64,000 nt of DNA, taken from contig CM072335.1 in the NCBI GenBank assembly GCA_036874045.1, forward strand, positions 22,947,501 through 23,011,500, read 5' to 3'. Source of the DNA: Cymodocea nodosa. Lineage: Eukaryota; Streptophyta; Magnoliopsida; Alismatales; Cymodoceaceae. A program made the position numbers and the translations under genes. Positions 14,150-25,635 of this stretch are shown piece after piece. Within the stretch, counting starts at the first letter, position 1, and every line of letters starts with the position of its first letter. The notes beneath the pieces were generated by a model, which saw only the letters and a list, made by a program, of their open reading frames with translations, had not been told where the DNA came from and did not search any database.

Positions 14150-14340
14150 GATGTTGCCATCAGGTAGACAATGTCTCCGTTGACGTCATATCCAAAAAGA
14201 TATGCCGAGGATACTATCATGCGAGAAATGAGGTGGTAAGACTGCTACCACTAGACGAATGATAACTTGAGTGACATCATGCTAGAGAAAACATGGCAGG
14301 GATACTACCGTGCGAACGAAGACCTAGAGGAGGACAATGG
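14150..14340 (-). repeat. Inverted diverged copies of the 91-bp unit
   Basis: Read on the minus strand, this segment carries the 91-bp unit landmarks in order: ctagcatgatgtcactcaag, tggtagcagtcttaccac and cgcatgatagtatcc. They match agcatgacatcgctta, ggtagcagtcctaccac and gcatggtagcatacc of the plus-strand array at 11,431-11,740. About two units are present. The two groups form a large imperfect inverted repeat with a ~2.4 kb spacer. Confidence 0.6.
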
Positions 14341-14885
14341 TCGATGATGCCACCTCCACAATCGTCGATGATCCAACCCCCACCGTTAACCATGGAAGTC
14401 CCCACCTTAGGCAACTAGAGCTCAAGGAGGTCTATGCACTGCCATCTAGGTGCTCCCATGCTTAGGGAAGGAAGCGCACACTGTCGTAGACCTCCCTCTC
14501 CTGTTTCACCGAGCACACAAGAGATGTCGTCTTGACTACCTATGTAGTTCGATGCAACCATCCGAGCTTCCTCAACCTCCATCATAACCTGTCACCGTTA
14601 CCTTAGAACTGCCACTAACCCACCTCCACCATTGCACAACCATCATTGTCGCTCTCTGCCCAAACAAGGGATGGATTTCACTAATTTATCTACTATGCAT
14701 TTATTTTAGTGAATAAGATTTCATTCCACAATAGCATTGAATGTAAATTAGATGTCATTGGGTATTTTGCAAAAAATATTGACGATCTTTCTAGAATTGT
14801 AGTCCAGTTTAGAACTATAGTTTACAATTTATCATAAAATTTTTTTTAATATTGTAGATAGGTCCCTACCTTTAGATTTTTAGGA

Positions 14886-16330
14886 ATTTAATCGTGCAAT
14901 TTTAATTCAAACTTAAATGACATGAACTTTTAATCTTATATTTTTCTCATGAAATATGATTGATTAACTATTGAATTGTATTCGTGTCATTTCAATGTGC
15001 ATGAATTTAGTTATAATTTTCTAATTTCCATGCATTAACCGCATGTTCATTATTACATTTCACATGCACGTTGCCCCTTGATCTAAATCAAATAAAGAAA
15101 AGGTAAGTAAGATAAGGTCATGCATCATAACTACCATTCCCTTTTATTCTTGCATATTACATGCATTTTCACATGTCACACACGTGTACCCATAAATATG
15201 TTATGCTTTTTTGCTTGTCAATTGACATTAGTGTAGTCAACTAAATTGTTCGATAAATGCCAAACCCTAATCTATTAGAACTAGGTTCTTTTAATCTAAG
15301 TCTATCTAGAGTCCATTCTTATTTTATACATAAATGAGGTGTGATGATTATGTCTTCCATCATCATTTATATTTGTAAAGTGATGAATATTGTAAGGGCA
15401 AACTTGTAATTGGAGTACTGGTATAAATACCCCTTTCTTACCTATTTAGGCAGGTTGCCCTTTTTCTTGCCCAAGGGAGAGCCGTTGACTTTCTCCAGCT
15501 GGTCTCTCCTTTTTGTACCAACAACCAAATAGTAAAGAACAACTCAAAGGAGATCATTCGTGGATGTACCTGTGTTGAGAAACCATGTAAATTTGATGTC
15601 TTGCTTGTGTATCATTGCTTGACACCTATTTCAACCTACCACACCACTCTCATCTTCGATTATCCTTCCATCCGAGCAACCTATTGATGATTCATTTGGC
15701 ACAATATGAGGAATGTTGAACATGACTATCTTCTAAGCTCTTAGTTCTCCCCCATCTTACGCCTATTTGTTTATTTTTCTTTGGGCCTATCAATCTAACC
15801 TCTCCCCTCATGTTATACACTTAAATGCACTCACATTCAACATGTGCACTAGCACCTATTAGATATCTAAGAAATCAACCTTCGGTTATGTGTATAAGGT
15901 GTCTAATACTTTCCCTAAATATAACTAGAAAACTTACCCAAAACTTTCTAGTTAGGCCTACTAATCTTATCCCCTATTTAGGACATAGATGTCATTCACA
16001 TGCATCACATTATATCATATCTTAAGGTTTTTCTAGTTTATCCTATTAATAGACTGAGTAATGACTCATTTTCTCTAAGACATGAGAAAACTCCCAAGCA
16101 TCAAACTAGGTGTCAATCGGTTCACTCTATTAATAAATAGCAACGCCATGGACTTTATCCTCCTTCTTAAGACATGTATGTCACTTGTATGCATCACATT
16201 GTATAAGATCTCAAAGTTTTCTTAGTTTACCCTTCTAATAGATTAGATGGCTACTCTTTCGAGATGTAAGAAAACCAAGCATCAAGTCGGGTCAATCAAT
16301 TCACTTTATCAACAACAATGTTACAAAGGC
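14886..16330 (+). repeat. Right copy of the dispersed repeat, with internal duplication
   Basis: It aligns with 4993-5885 in the same orientation. Two differences stand out. A 367-bp insertion sits at 15,340-15,706. The last ~180 bp (about 15,960-16,140) is repeated in tandem at about 16,155-16,325, both blocks carrying gacat-gatgtcac, gcatcacattat and an aagaaaac-aagcatca word. The copy stops close to the start of the Copia remains. Confidence 0.6.
15340..15706 (+). mobile_element. 367-bp LTR-like insertion with 5-bp target duplication
   Basis: The related copy at ~5450 reads straight through this point, so the insertion is visible by comparison. It is flanked by TGAGG at 15,335-15,339 and again at 15,707-15,711. 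It begins TGTGATG, has a TATA-like gtataaatacccc near 15,420, and ends ...GGCACAATA. A TG start, TATA box, size and 5-bp duplication all fit a solo LTR. The end is not a clean CA unless the element is taken to stop at 15,703, which would make the duplication an imperfect 8 bp. Confidence 0.55.
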
Positions 16331-16799
16331 AACAGACTTTTAGGTTCGAATAAAGGATGCAAGTGGACTATAGTTTGATCTAAAGGTAGATGGGTCATGG
16401 AGCCCATTGATCAAAGGGGGGAGTCCAAAAGTAGAGGTGTTTATAGTGAGGATGAACAAATCTATTGAGAAGAATGCTGAAACAACATTTCAATCAAAAG
16501 TAGAGTTGTCTAACAAAGATAAAAACAATGAACATGGAAAAACTTATGGTCAAGGTCAAGCAAAAGGGTGAGACCAAGGAGAGTCCAATTATCAGACATC
16601 AAAAACCAATGATCAAAGGAAGTCTTACAAGAACAAGCAATGCTATTATTACAACAAGTATGGGGACATCAAAGTTTATTATTAGAATAAGCAAAAATAA
16701 GAAGAAAATGTTATAGAAAAAAAGAAGAAGGAAGCAAATTTTGCTAAAGAAAATAAGGAAGAATATAATCTATTTCTTACTTATTTAAATACAAAAGCA

Positions 16800-16900
16800 A
16801 ATAAAGCTAGTATTTGGTTTCTAGATGGTGGATGTAGTAACCACATGATAAGTGAAAAAAGTATTTTTCATGACATTGATGATTTTGTGAACTTGCAAGT
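16800..16900 (+). pseudogene. Copia protease fragment
   Basis: The frame reads IWFLDGGCSNHM followed by an acidic stretch. Copia aspartic proteases normally carry D-S-G-C-S-N-H at this place; here the serine after the catalytic aspartate is glycine. A stop follows within about 20 codons of the motif. Upstream the zinc knuckle has kept only its first cysteine, the others having become tyrosine or aspartate codons. This is a relic of a polyprotein, not a gene. Confidence 0.75.
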
Positions 16901-17103
16901 TTGATTGAGTGATGATAAAGTATTTAAATCAAAGGCAAATGATGGAATGTGGTTCCCTAGAGCTCCAACACTGGTAGAGGAGGGTTTTCACAAGAAAATA
17001 ATGTTATTAAAGTCAGTGAATGGCATTATCAAAAGCTATGGAGATGAGTTGCAGGGGAGCTCGATTAGTTCTCTTCGAAGCTCACGCACTAAAGTGTCGA
17101 TGT

Positions 17104-17125
17104 CCCCCCCCCCCCCCCCCCCCCC
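17104..17125 (+). repeat. 22-bp poly(C) tract
   Basis: Twenty-two consecutive C residues lie between cgatgt and ttcgag, at the point where the Copia reading is lost. Long poly(C) is rare in AT-rich plant DNA, so it may be a real G/C homopolymer or an assembly artefact. Confidence 0.9.
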
Positions 17126-17559
17126 TTCGAGAATCTCTCCCCGTTTTGTTCTTTGATTCTTTGGTAGGGCAACAACATGGTTGCATTATGGGCGTAGAAT
17201 GGCGAAAGCAGGTAATGTGGTTTGGTGGACAAGGCAGACGTTCGACAAGATTTAGTACCATGGTGGAGGGCAATGACCTAGATGATCCGATGACTTAGAT
17301 TTGTTAGATTTGCTCGATTAAAAAATGACTGTTGGATCGAAATAAATTGATCGTAATCCAGACCGTTGCATTCAATTCCGGTGGAAAGATCACCGTTGTT
17401 GATTTCTTGATCAATTCTTGAAAATTAGATGAAAAGTAGAAGAAACACAATCCATAAGATAAAAGTAGAAAATTCAACCGTTGTTGGATGGGGAGTGATC
17501 TATGTCATCCGATGAAGATGATCCAGATCATTAGAAGAAAACCCATTAAAAATACTGAA

Positions 17560-18780
17560 ATGGTACTAATGTGGCAGCTAATGTGGTGGGAGTGCTATGT
17601 ATTAACATCTGATTGGCCTAAAGTGTTAATGTCGAATTGAATGCCCAATGAGAGATTGCCACATGTCGATGATGTGGCACCAACCACGTGACTTCCAACG
17701 TGGTGATGATGGGAGAGCAATCAGCGGAGGAAAAAGTTTGATCAGACGGCTGGTGGAACCAAAGAAAAATAGGGGGCCTTCAATTTGACTGAAGAGAAAT
17801 TTCGATTAGACCAAAAGATCTTCAATTAGACCTAAGAAACTTTGGTCAAACCAATGAAAAACATTGGTCAAATCGAAAATTATAATTTGGTTGATTGATG
17901 AAATTTTTTTAGGCGGCGACATTGCGTATCGATGTGGTTGATGACATGACATAGTTTACCACGTGTCAACATTGAATTAGTCTAACTGTTGACATTAGAA
18001 GTCAAGAACTAATGAAAAAGTGTCACTTGTTGATGATGTGGCAAGTGCCACATGTCCATTGTTGTGGTGGAAATTTGGTCAAATTTTAAATCAAAAAAAT
18101 ATTAAAATATGATGAGAGATTTGATCTAACCAAAAATAAATTTGATCAGACCAAAGAGAGTTTTGATTAATTGATTTTCTCAGTCTAATCGAAGAAGTGC
18201 TTTAGTTAAACTGAAGAATCGAATTTCAATGGATTGAAAAAATAATAAAATAGATATGGTGATGACGTAATGCATTGACGTGGTAGATGATGTACCATGT
18301 GCTACCACATGTCATTATCTGATTGGTCCATTATATTAATGTAGAAAATAATGATCAATCATAATTTACCATGTGTTGATGAGATGGCAAATGCCACATA
18401 TTCACTAATGTGGTGAAAATTCGATCGAAACTAGAAAAAATGGAATAGAGATAAAACAATTTTATTAGAGATTTTTTCTTTGGTAGCGATTTTACGTTCA
18501 ATGAAAATCGATCTGACTGAAGAAAGTCGAACTTCAATTAACCAGAAATTCATTGTCATGTTAACTTGGTGGAAAATTCAGAGAATGATCTATCAATTTT
18601 ACTAGAAAATTCTTTTCTTCGGTGGATTCGATTTGACCAAAAAATTCAGTCAAATTGAAGTGAAAATTTGATTTAACTAAATTTTCTTTTGGTTGGACCG
18701 AAATTTCTATCTGACCAAACTTTATTTGGTTGGGTCGAATGTATATTTCAATCTATCTAAATGAAAATTTGATTAGATAG
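17560..18780 (+). repeat. Satellite-like diverged repeat inside the Copia body
   Basis: Three monomers of roughly 345-370 bp are marked by landmark words at about 17,655 (gatgatgtggca), 18,030 (gatgatgtggcaagtgccac) and 18,373 (gatgagatggcaaatgccac). Each is followed 20-60 bp later by a gtggtg word and preceded by a gattggcc/gattggtcc or related word. Shorter motifs built on gattagacc and ggtcaaa recur throughout. No coding frame is present. The block interrupts Copia between the protease and the integrase C-terminus. Confidence 0.5.
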
Positions 18781-19626
18781 TGATTTTTTTTTTTTTGAAA
18801 ATTTGCCTAACAAAAATGGGAGTCATTTTTGGCCCAAAGTAGAAAAAACAATGAGTCATTTGAATTCAAAAAAAGATAAAAGTGGTCTCTAATATTTGAA
18901 AGAAGAAAATTACGTGTCATAGAATGCATAAAGGAAATTATAGACTGTAAGGTCTATAAAAGAAGCAGACAAACCATAAGAATAGTTTGCAAGTAGGGTT
19001 GTCAACGGTTAGAAATACATCAAAGTAAATTGGTGTGGTTGAAAAGAAGAATAAAATTATTGTAGAAATGGCAAGATGTACTTTATGAAAAAGAACTTCT
19101 AAATGAATTTTGAGCTAAAATAGTTGCAACGTCAATATATCTTCTTAATATCTCACCAACAAAGGTAATAAGAAATATGTTACCTTATGAAGTTCGAAAT
19201 AAAAGAATGTCTATTGTAAGTGCCTTGAAAATTTTTGACTGTATTGCATATGCATGAATTAACTCTGATGATTGCAGCAAATTAGATAAAAAAAAGTGAA
19301 AAATGCATTTTCATGGGCAATAGGGCAATAGTGATGTGAAGAAAGGTTATCATTTGTATGATCCTGAAAACAAAAAGTTCTCATTTGACGAGAAGTTATT
19401 TTTGATGAAAACAGTAGATGGGATTGGAAAAAGGAACAAGGTGAGTACATATCTTTTGAAGAAATGAATTTTCAACTATCACATGATAAAAAAGTACATC
19501 CTCTTCTACCTCACCTACAAATAATCTAGGCTAGACTGTTGATTCAACTCATAACACAGAAACTCCTCCAGGAATTTATCATTCTTGAAGGGACATTTAT
19601 GAATCTTCCACTTTTGCTCTTATAGT

Positions 19627-20400
19627 TGCAGAACCTACAAGTTATGAAGAAGCATGTGGAAAAGAGGAATGGGAGAATTCAATGCAGAAGGAGATTAGTG
19701 CTATAGAGAAGAACAGTACTTGGGAGTTCATTGATTTACCCCTAGGAAAGAAACTCATTGGTGTGAAATGGGTCTACAAGACAAAATACAATGATGATGG
19801 AAGAATACAAAAACATAAGATATGACTTGTAGTCAAAGAATATGCATAAAAATACGGTATAGATTATCTTGAAATACTCTCATATGCCGCACGTTTTGAA
19901 ATTGTTAGAATGTCTATATCTTTGGCTGCACAGAACAATTGGAGAGTATTCTAGTTTGATGTAAAATTTGCTTTTTGGAACGTTGCTTTGAAAGAAGATG
20001 TTTATGTTGAACTACCACAAGAGTTCATCATTGAAGGCCCAGAAAAAAATGCATAGACACTTTATGATTTGAAATAAGTCCCTAGAGTATGATATGGAAG
20101 ACTTGATGCTTTTCTTCCTCAAAATAATTTTTGTAGAAGTGAAAGTGAGCCGACTTTATATGTGAAGGAGAAAGGTACTGATATTCTTATTGTTTGTGTT
20201 TATGTTAATGATATCATTTATGTTGTGTCATCTAATTTGCATATTAAAGAGTTTAAGGACAACATGATGCATGAATTTGAAATGTCAAATCTAAGGCTGT
20301 TACATTATTTTCTTGGTCTTCAAGTGATATAAATTGATGATGGTATTTTTATTTCACAAGAACGATATGCCTTGAACTTACTTAAAATGTTCAATATGGA
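19627..20400 (+). pseudogene. Copia reverse transcriptase pseudogene
   Basis: Family words are readable: IGVKWVYKTKYN near the start, FDVK-FAFWN, VELPQEF and VCVYVNDIIY. The catalytic YVDD box is YVND (20,201-20,212), so the second-strand metal ligand is lost. In-frame stops include TGA at 19,823-19,825 and further TAA/TAG codons at positions where the family usually has glutamine, arginine or tryptophan. That pattern suggests C-to-T decay. It cannot encode an active enzyme. Confidence 0.85.
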
Positions 20401-21071
20401 AAGATGCAAGACATTTCAAAGTATTATTTAAAAGTATTGTGAGAAGTTTGATGTACTTGACACATACTCATCTAAATATTATGCTTACAGTTAGTTTGGT
20501 TTCAAGGTTTATGCATGATCCTTCAATTCATCATCTTGGAACAGCAAAACGGATTCTTCGATATGTCCATGGGACTAGTGATTGTGGAATATGGTATAAA
20601 CCAATTCTTAATTTTTGTTTCTCTAGATTTACAAACAGGGATCGGGCAGGTTTTGTTGATGATCAAAAAGGCACAAGTGGCTACATTTTCAGTCTAAGTT
20701 CAAGTGCTGTATTGTGGTGCTCCAAGAAGCAAGAAACTATAGCTTTGTCTTCCTGTATATATCAACTACTGCATGTCAAACTATTTGGATGAGAAGAGAG
20801 TCAAAAGATACGAGGCAAGCTTCAACACATGCAACAGAAATTTCCTATGATAATAAGGTATCAATCTCTATGACTAAAAATCCAGTGTTTCATGGAAGAA
20901 CTAAGTATATTGAACTACATCAGCATTTTATTCGAGATATTATTACTGATTGTATGATTAAGCTGAAGTATTGCCTAACTAATGGATAAGCTGTTGATGA
21001 TTTACCAAAGCTCTTTCATATTCCAAGTTTACGAAGTTTTGGTCTATGCTTGGAGTAACTAGATTTGCATC

Positions 21072-21340
21072 GAAGGGGGGTGATGGCATGTGATGCAAAA
21101 CACATCAACCATCTCAGTTGTTAAATTGTGTGGTTATTTTGTAAATAAATAGATGCGTCGATTCTCATTAGTTGCATCCATTTCCAAGGGTTGTGTCTAT
21201 ACATGAGATGTTTAATCTCTATTTAAGTTTATTCTATGTCAAGCCTAAGGTATTTATGTAACTTTCGAAGATCGGTGTTAAAGACTAGTTGTTGTAAAAG
21301 TGCATTAGAAGAAAAAGATATCTTTTCAGTTCCTTCGACA
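21072..21340 (+). mobile_element. Copia polypurine tract and 3' LTR (end uncertain)
   Basis: GAAGGGGGG at 21,072-21,080 lies directly before TGATGGCATG, as a polypurine tract lies before a 3' LTR. The LTR-like DNA runs on with tatttatgtaac and an attagaagaaaaag stretch. A possible CA end is at 21,339-21,340 (ccttcgaca). No matching 5' LTR exists in the window, so the right limit is a guess. Confidence 0.45.
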
Positions 21341-24300
21341 GCTCACTCTCGCCCTCGGTCGATCGCGCAGACGAGAAGAAGAATAGGAAGAAAAAGCCTA
21401 ACCTGGTTATGAGAAAAATTTATATAAGGTAAATAATCTCATAACCTTTGCCCTATTACTCGGTTTCATTTTCGGCTTTATTTTACAAAAAATAATACCC
21501 TTGGTCTTACATCCCCGCCCAAGAAATATTCATAATATAGGCCCCTTGTCTTAATGGAATGTGTGTTAGGCTTGATGCCCATCTTCTATAATATTCATTG
21601 TCGTAACTATTTCTTTATAGGCCTTTACAAGAAGGTTGTTACAATCAACAGATAAGGCTGAATAGATATTTATTGCATTTAAACAATTATTATAAATAGC
21701 TTAACCCGTGATCATTAGGACCAGATAAATTGAATCAAGGGCAGATGATTGCAACCACCTACTTGACCATATTGAAGGGGATAAAGTGAGTACGTACCTA
21801 TAGCATTACTCCTCTGTGTAGTTGTGGAGCTTTGAAGAACTATATATATATATATATGTTGAAGCTGAAAAAGAGAGTGGTGTAGTTTAATTTTTGCTTG
21901 GTTTAAATGAAACTGAAATTAAAAGATACCTTTTTCTGTAAGTACATTACACTAACTCACTCTTCTACCCATTAAATTTGGAAGGTAAGAATATTCTATT
22001 GCTACTTCGTAACTATGATCACATTTATAAACCTAATTTAGCAAAATAATAGCAATATTCTGATTACTATCAGTTGTGAAACCAATACATATATAACATT
22101 GGAGCGTATCATTGGTCATTTACCCTTGTTTAAGAAAAGGTTTTCATCCAAAACTAAATAGGAATATTAGCATAATTACTAAAAAAATTGCCAACATAAT
22201 TAACTAAATGGATGAAATAGAAAATAGAAAATAGAAAATAGAAAAAGAATCAAAAGACTACAAATGCATTTGACAACATGGAACCAGGTTTCGAATCATT
22301 GGAAAGAATCACTATCTTTCGCTTAATTACATATAATAGCTAAGTCAAAAAGGACAACGACAATCTCATATCATTTTTCAAGCTTAAAGGTTTGAATCTT
22401 ATAAAATACAAAACTTAATACTATAATTAAAAAAAAAAAAAAAGAATATCATCTCTGTCTCGGCCTCAAGACTAAATGCACCAATAGCTGTAAGGAAAGG
22501 GGAGACAAAGCCATATGCCCGACACACGGATAGGCTCGGGTTATATATTTTAGTCAACCAGGTCGCCCTTGGCATTTATCATCACCATTGTCGTTTCATG
22601 AGTGATATTAAATATTTAACAATGCGGGTTTCGAACGTGACGTGCCAACGGCAGCAACAAACCCGAGCGTGAGAAATAAATATATATCTATATGTATATT
22701 TATATATATGTCAATATATATATATATATGTAGAAAGCATAAGAGATCTGGGACTGACCAGTCCATACGTAGTTTCGGTCATCGAGACGCGATTTCACTT
22801 GTGTCTGTGCGTGCGTTGTGTTAACCAATAATTGCATAATTGGATCCTCAAATGTACGTGTCATAAAAGAGATGATCCCCTTCGTCAAATTAATCTACGA
22901 TGAATTAATTTAATTATTAATTTTTACTTAATTAGTTTTGAATTGAAATTTTAATAAAGTATCAGAATAAATTCATACATATCTTCTTATAATTTACTTA
23001 TAGACATAAAAATAAATCATAAGTGAGGGAGATTGTCGAAATAATTTTACATTGGTTAACGTGGATGCTAAATCTAGATTAACGTATGATGAATTTCTTT
23101 ACTTGTTATCAATTAATTATTGATTTAGAACGTCAACATTGATGAACTATATCATTGAATTTATTATTGAAAGAGGTTTTTTATACTGATAATGGTTTTG
23201 TCTATGTTCAAATCTGGATTACACTCCATCACAATGAATGAAGTGGATGATCAACTAGATATATTATTCTACTTTTCATTTTATCACCGAAAGAGTTTCA
23301 GTTTTTCCTTTGTTTCGATACATTCTCAAGAGTTATATATCTTACTGAGACCAAATAAAATATAAAATCTCATGATTTTACTTTCCTTTGATTTCATCTA
23401 GTGTAATTTCCTCTTAAAAAATACCTTGCTCCCAAGGAAAAGACAGGAACAGCAAGAAATTTTATAGAACTAATTAATAGGGCTATATATTCAATTGTAA
23501 ATGCCCTATTTTTCGAGCAAAGTATATATATGTTGGACAAAATCCCATTCAATGCTGTAGGTAGAAAATGATAAAGTTCTATTGGAAGAAAATTTAACAT
23601 CGATCTTATTATTGAAATGTAGACATTCATATTTTGTCTTTATATTTTTATTCGTGGGACGTACATGAATAAATTAATATCGATCCCAACCGACTTTGAC
23701 TCGTGCATGATACGATGAGATTCGTGTAGAACCGAAGGAAAATTTCAATACCGCCGTCGCCCCACCACTGCCATCTTCCACCCAAGGAAAATTCAAACCC
23801 TATCTATTAATGGTCTTCTTCTTTTTGATAATGAAATGCTAAACGCTTCCAGAGCGCATTTGAATCCCTATTACTTTCTCTAACCTGCAATTTGACTATT
23901 GCTTTCACCTCACTCCCACTTGGAAAAGAATAGGAATCAAATGGAGAGAACACGCAAGAGGAAGAGTACAAGCATAAAATGCACACGCACGGATCTTTGA
24001 AGGAGGATAAATCATAAGTTGGAGTCTCGGAATTGAAGTGCCCAACTCTCTTAATTTTGCACCCACACCACATGCATATATATGTTATTGAAAGTTCAAA
24101 TCGTCTCTTTAACACTTGTGTTCAACTTTGTTTTTTCTCTCCATCAAAGGGGAAGAGGTAGTGGCTTGAGAGAGACATAGATGAGAATAAACAAATACCT
24201 TTAATAATTTTATAGATATTAGGAAAATTTCGTGAGATTATGTGTAGTATTTTTGCAAGAGAAGAGACCGTTCCCAATTTCAAGAATCATCAGTTTTTAG

Positions 24301-25200
24301 TTGATTATGAATTTTTGCCCTTATAATTTACTTAAATTTAATCTTATCCAAATATGATTCTTCGCAGATGTAAACAATAACTCAAAATCAGGGAAATGAT
24401 AATTATTTCGCAAAATACATATAATTAATCTCAATTATGTGTAATGTACCGTGAACAAACGCAATGATAGGCTCTTGAAACTTTTTAGTTAGTCTCCAAT
24501 GGCATTATTTAATTGTGCTAATGTGTGAAGACTGCTGCGTTTGCTTGTTAAAGTCTTGTGACCGGAGATGAAGGAGGCGTTGTCGGCAAATCTGGTATGG
24601 GCGTGCATGTGCCAACCCTCCGAAATTGAACATTTATGCGGAAATCAGCTACGACATCACAATCTCTCCTTTAATGGATGCACAGGTACATCTATGCGGC
24701 GATTGCGCCTTGGAAACCGATACAAGAACATACCATCTAATCCATATATATATATCGATCGACGTGCGGTGGCACATCCATGCATTTGTCGATTAAACAA
24801 GAGTACCATCACTCGTCCTTCTAGAGACGCTTGGCGTTGTCACCCTGACTCCCTCGCCGGCCGGCACAACCACTCCCATCAATTAAACCCGAGCAAACCA
24901 CTCCATTTGATTTCATCGTTCCTGATCCCAATCCCCCCACCCAACACCCAAGGAAGGACCGAAGGAGTCAAGACCCAACCAACTACGCCCACGCAATAAT
25001 AATATAATAAATTGTGGTTAATTGACGTTATTTGCGCACACTAAAAGCAGTCAACGATGACAGACAGGAAGCGAGGTGGCATCTCGAAAGCCTTGCGCGG
25101 GCCCCACCACTGCATCTTCTCCATTGACCACGATGTGAGGTGGGTGAGCAGTGGGCTTGCGTTGTCGTCTTCTTCTCTTTTTTTTCTTTTCTTTTCTTTT
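21341..25200. other. AT-rich intergenic DNA
   Basis: No supported gene. TA microsatellites occur at about 21,841-21,857 and 22,680-22,730. A GC-richer patch at 24,560-25,000 is open on the plus strand for 143 codons but shows no domain and has histidine/proline-rich, low-information composition. Confidence 0.5.
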
Positions 25201-25207
25201 TTTCCTC

Positions 25208-25234
25208 ACTCACACACACACACACACACACACA

Positions 25235-25265
<31 letters not shown>
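25208..25265 (+). repeat. Compound (CA)n(CT)n microsatellite
   Basis: About 14 CA units run directly into about 14 CT units, preceded by a T/C-rich tract from 25,165. It lies about 370 bp beyond the stop codon of the WRKY gene, on its 3' side. Confidence 0.95.
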
Positions 25266-25267
<2 letters not shown>

Positions 25268-25635
25268 GTACGCCGCTCGTCTTTCGTTTATACTTTTCTG
25301 TGTGAAAGTCCGCAAGCGGTTCGATGGTCGAGGAGACGTTTCATCTGTCCGTCCCGTTCCCTCACGAACACAACACCCGGTTGACTTGAGATGCCAAATC
25401 GACCGTAATAAAGAAAATACAAACATTTTCTCTTAAAGAAGAATATTACATCATAATATCAACCAAAATTCAATGATCTCTCCTCTCATCTCATCTCTCT
25501 CCACTCACTCCATTCTTCAAATCAAATATTTCTTCTTTTCTCTTCTTTACAGCTCACTCGGCAGTCTTTCGCTTCTCAGAAGTCGGTACATTCCCATGCC
25601 ATCGTCGCTTGTTTCCCTTCTCTCTCCACCATCCC

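Larger units (their letters stand above)
16435..21080 (+). mobile_element. Degenerate Ty1/Copia retrotransposon body
   Basis: Recognisable in order are a decayed gag zinc knuckle (16,641-16,682), the protease motif IWFLDGGCSNHM (16,812-16,850), an integrase C-terminal part (about 19,030-19,430, with VEMAR and later DEN-SRWDW words in shifted frames), reverse transcriptase (about 19,627-20,400), RNase H (about 20,650-20,990, NPVFHGRTKYIEL) and a polypurine tract at 21,072-21,080. This protease-integrase-RT order defines Copia. The 5' LTR and the integrase core are not present; 17,050-18,900 is replaced by unrelated repeat DNA. Many in-frame stops and frameshifts are present, so it is inactive. 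Confidence 0.85.

Noticed and set aside
25028..25436. Frames through the CA/CT microsatellite
   Set aside because: Their length comes from stop-free simple repeats.
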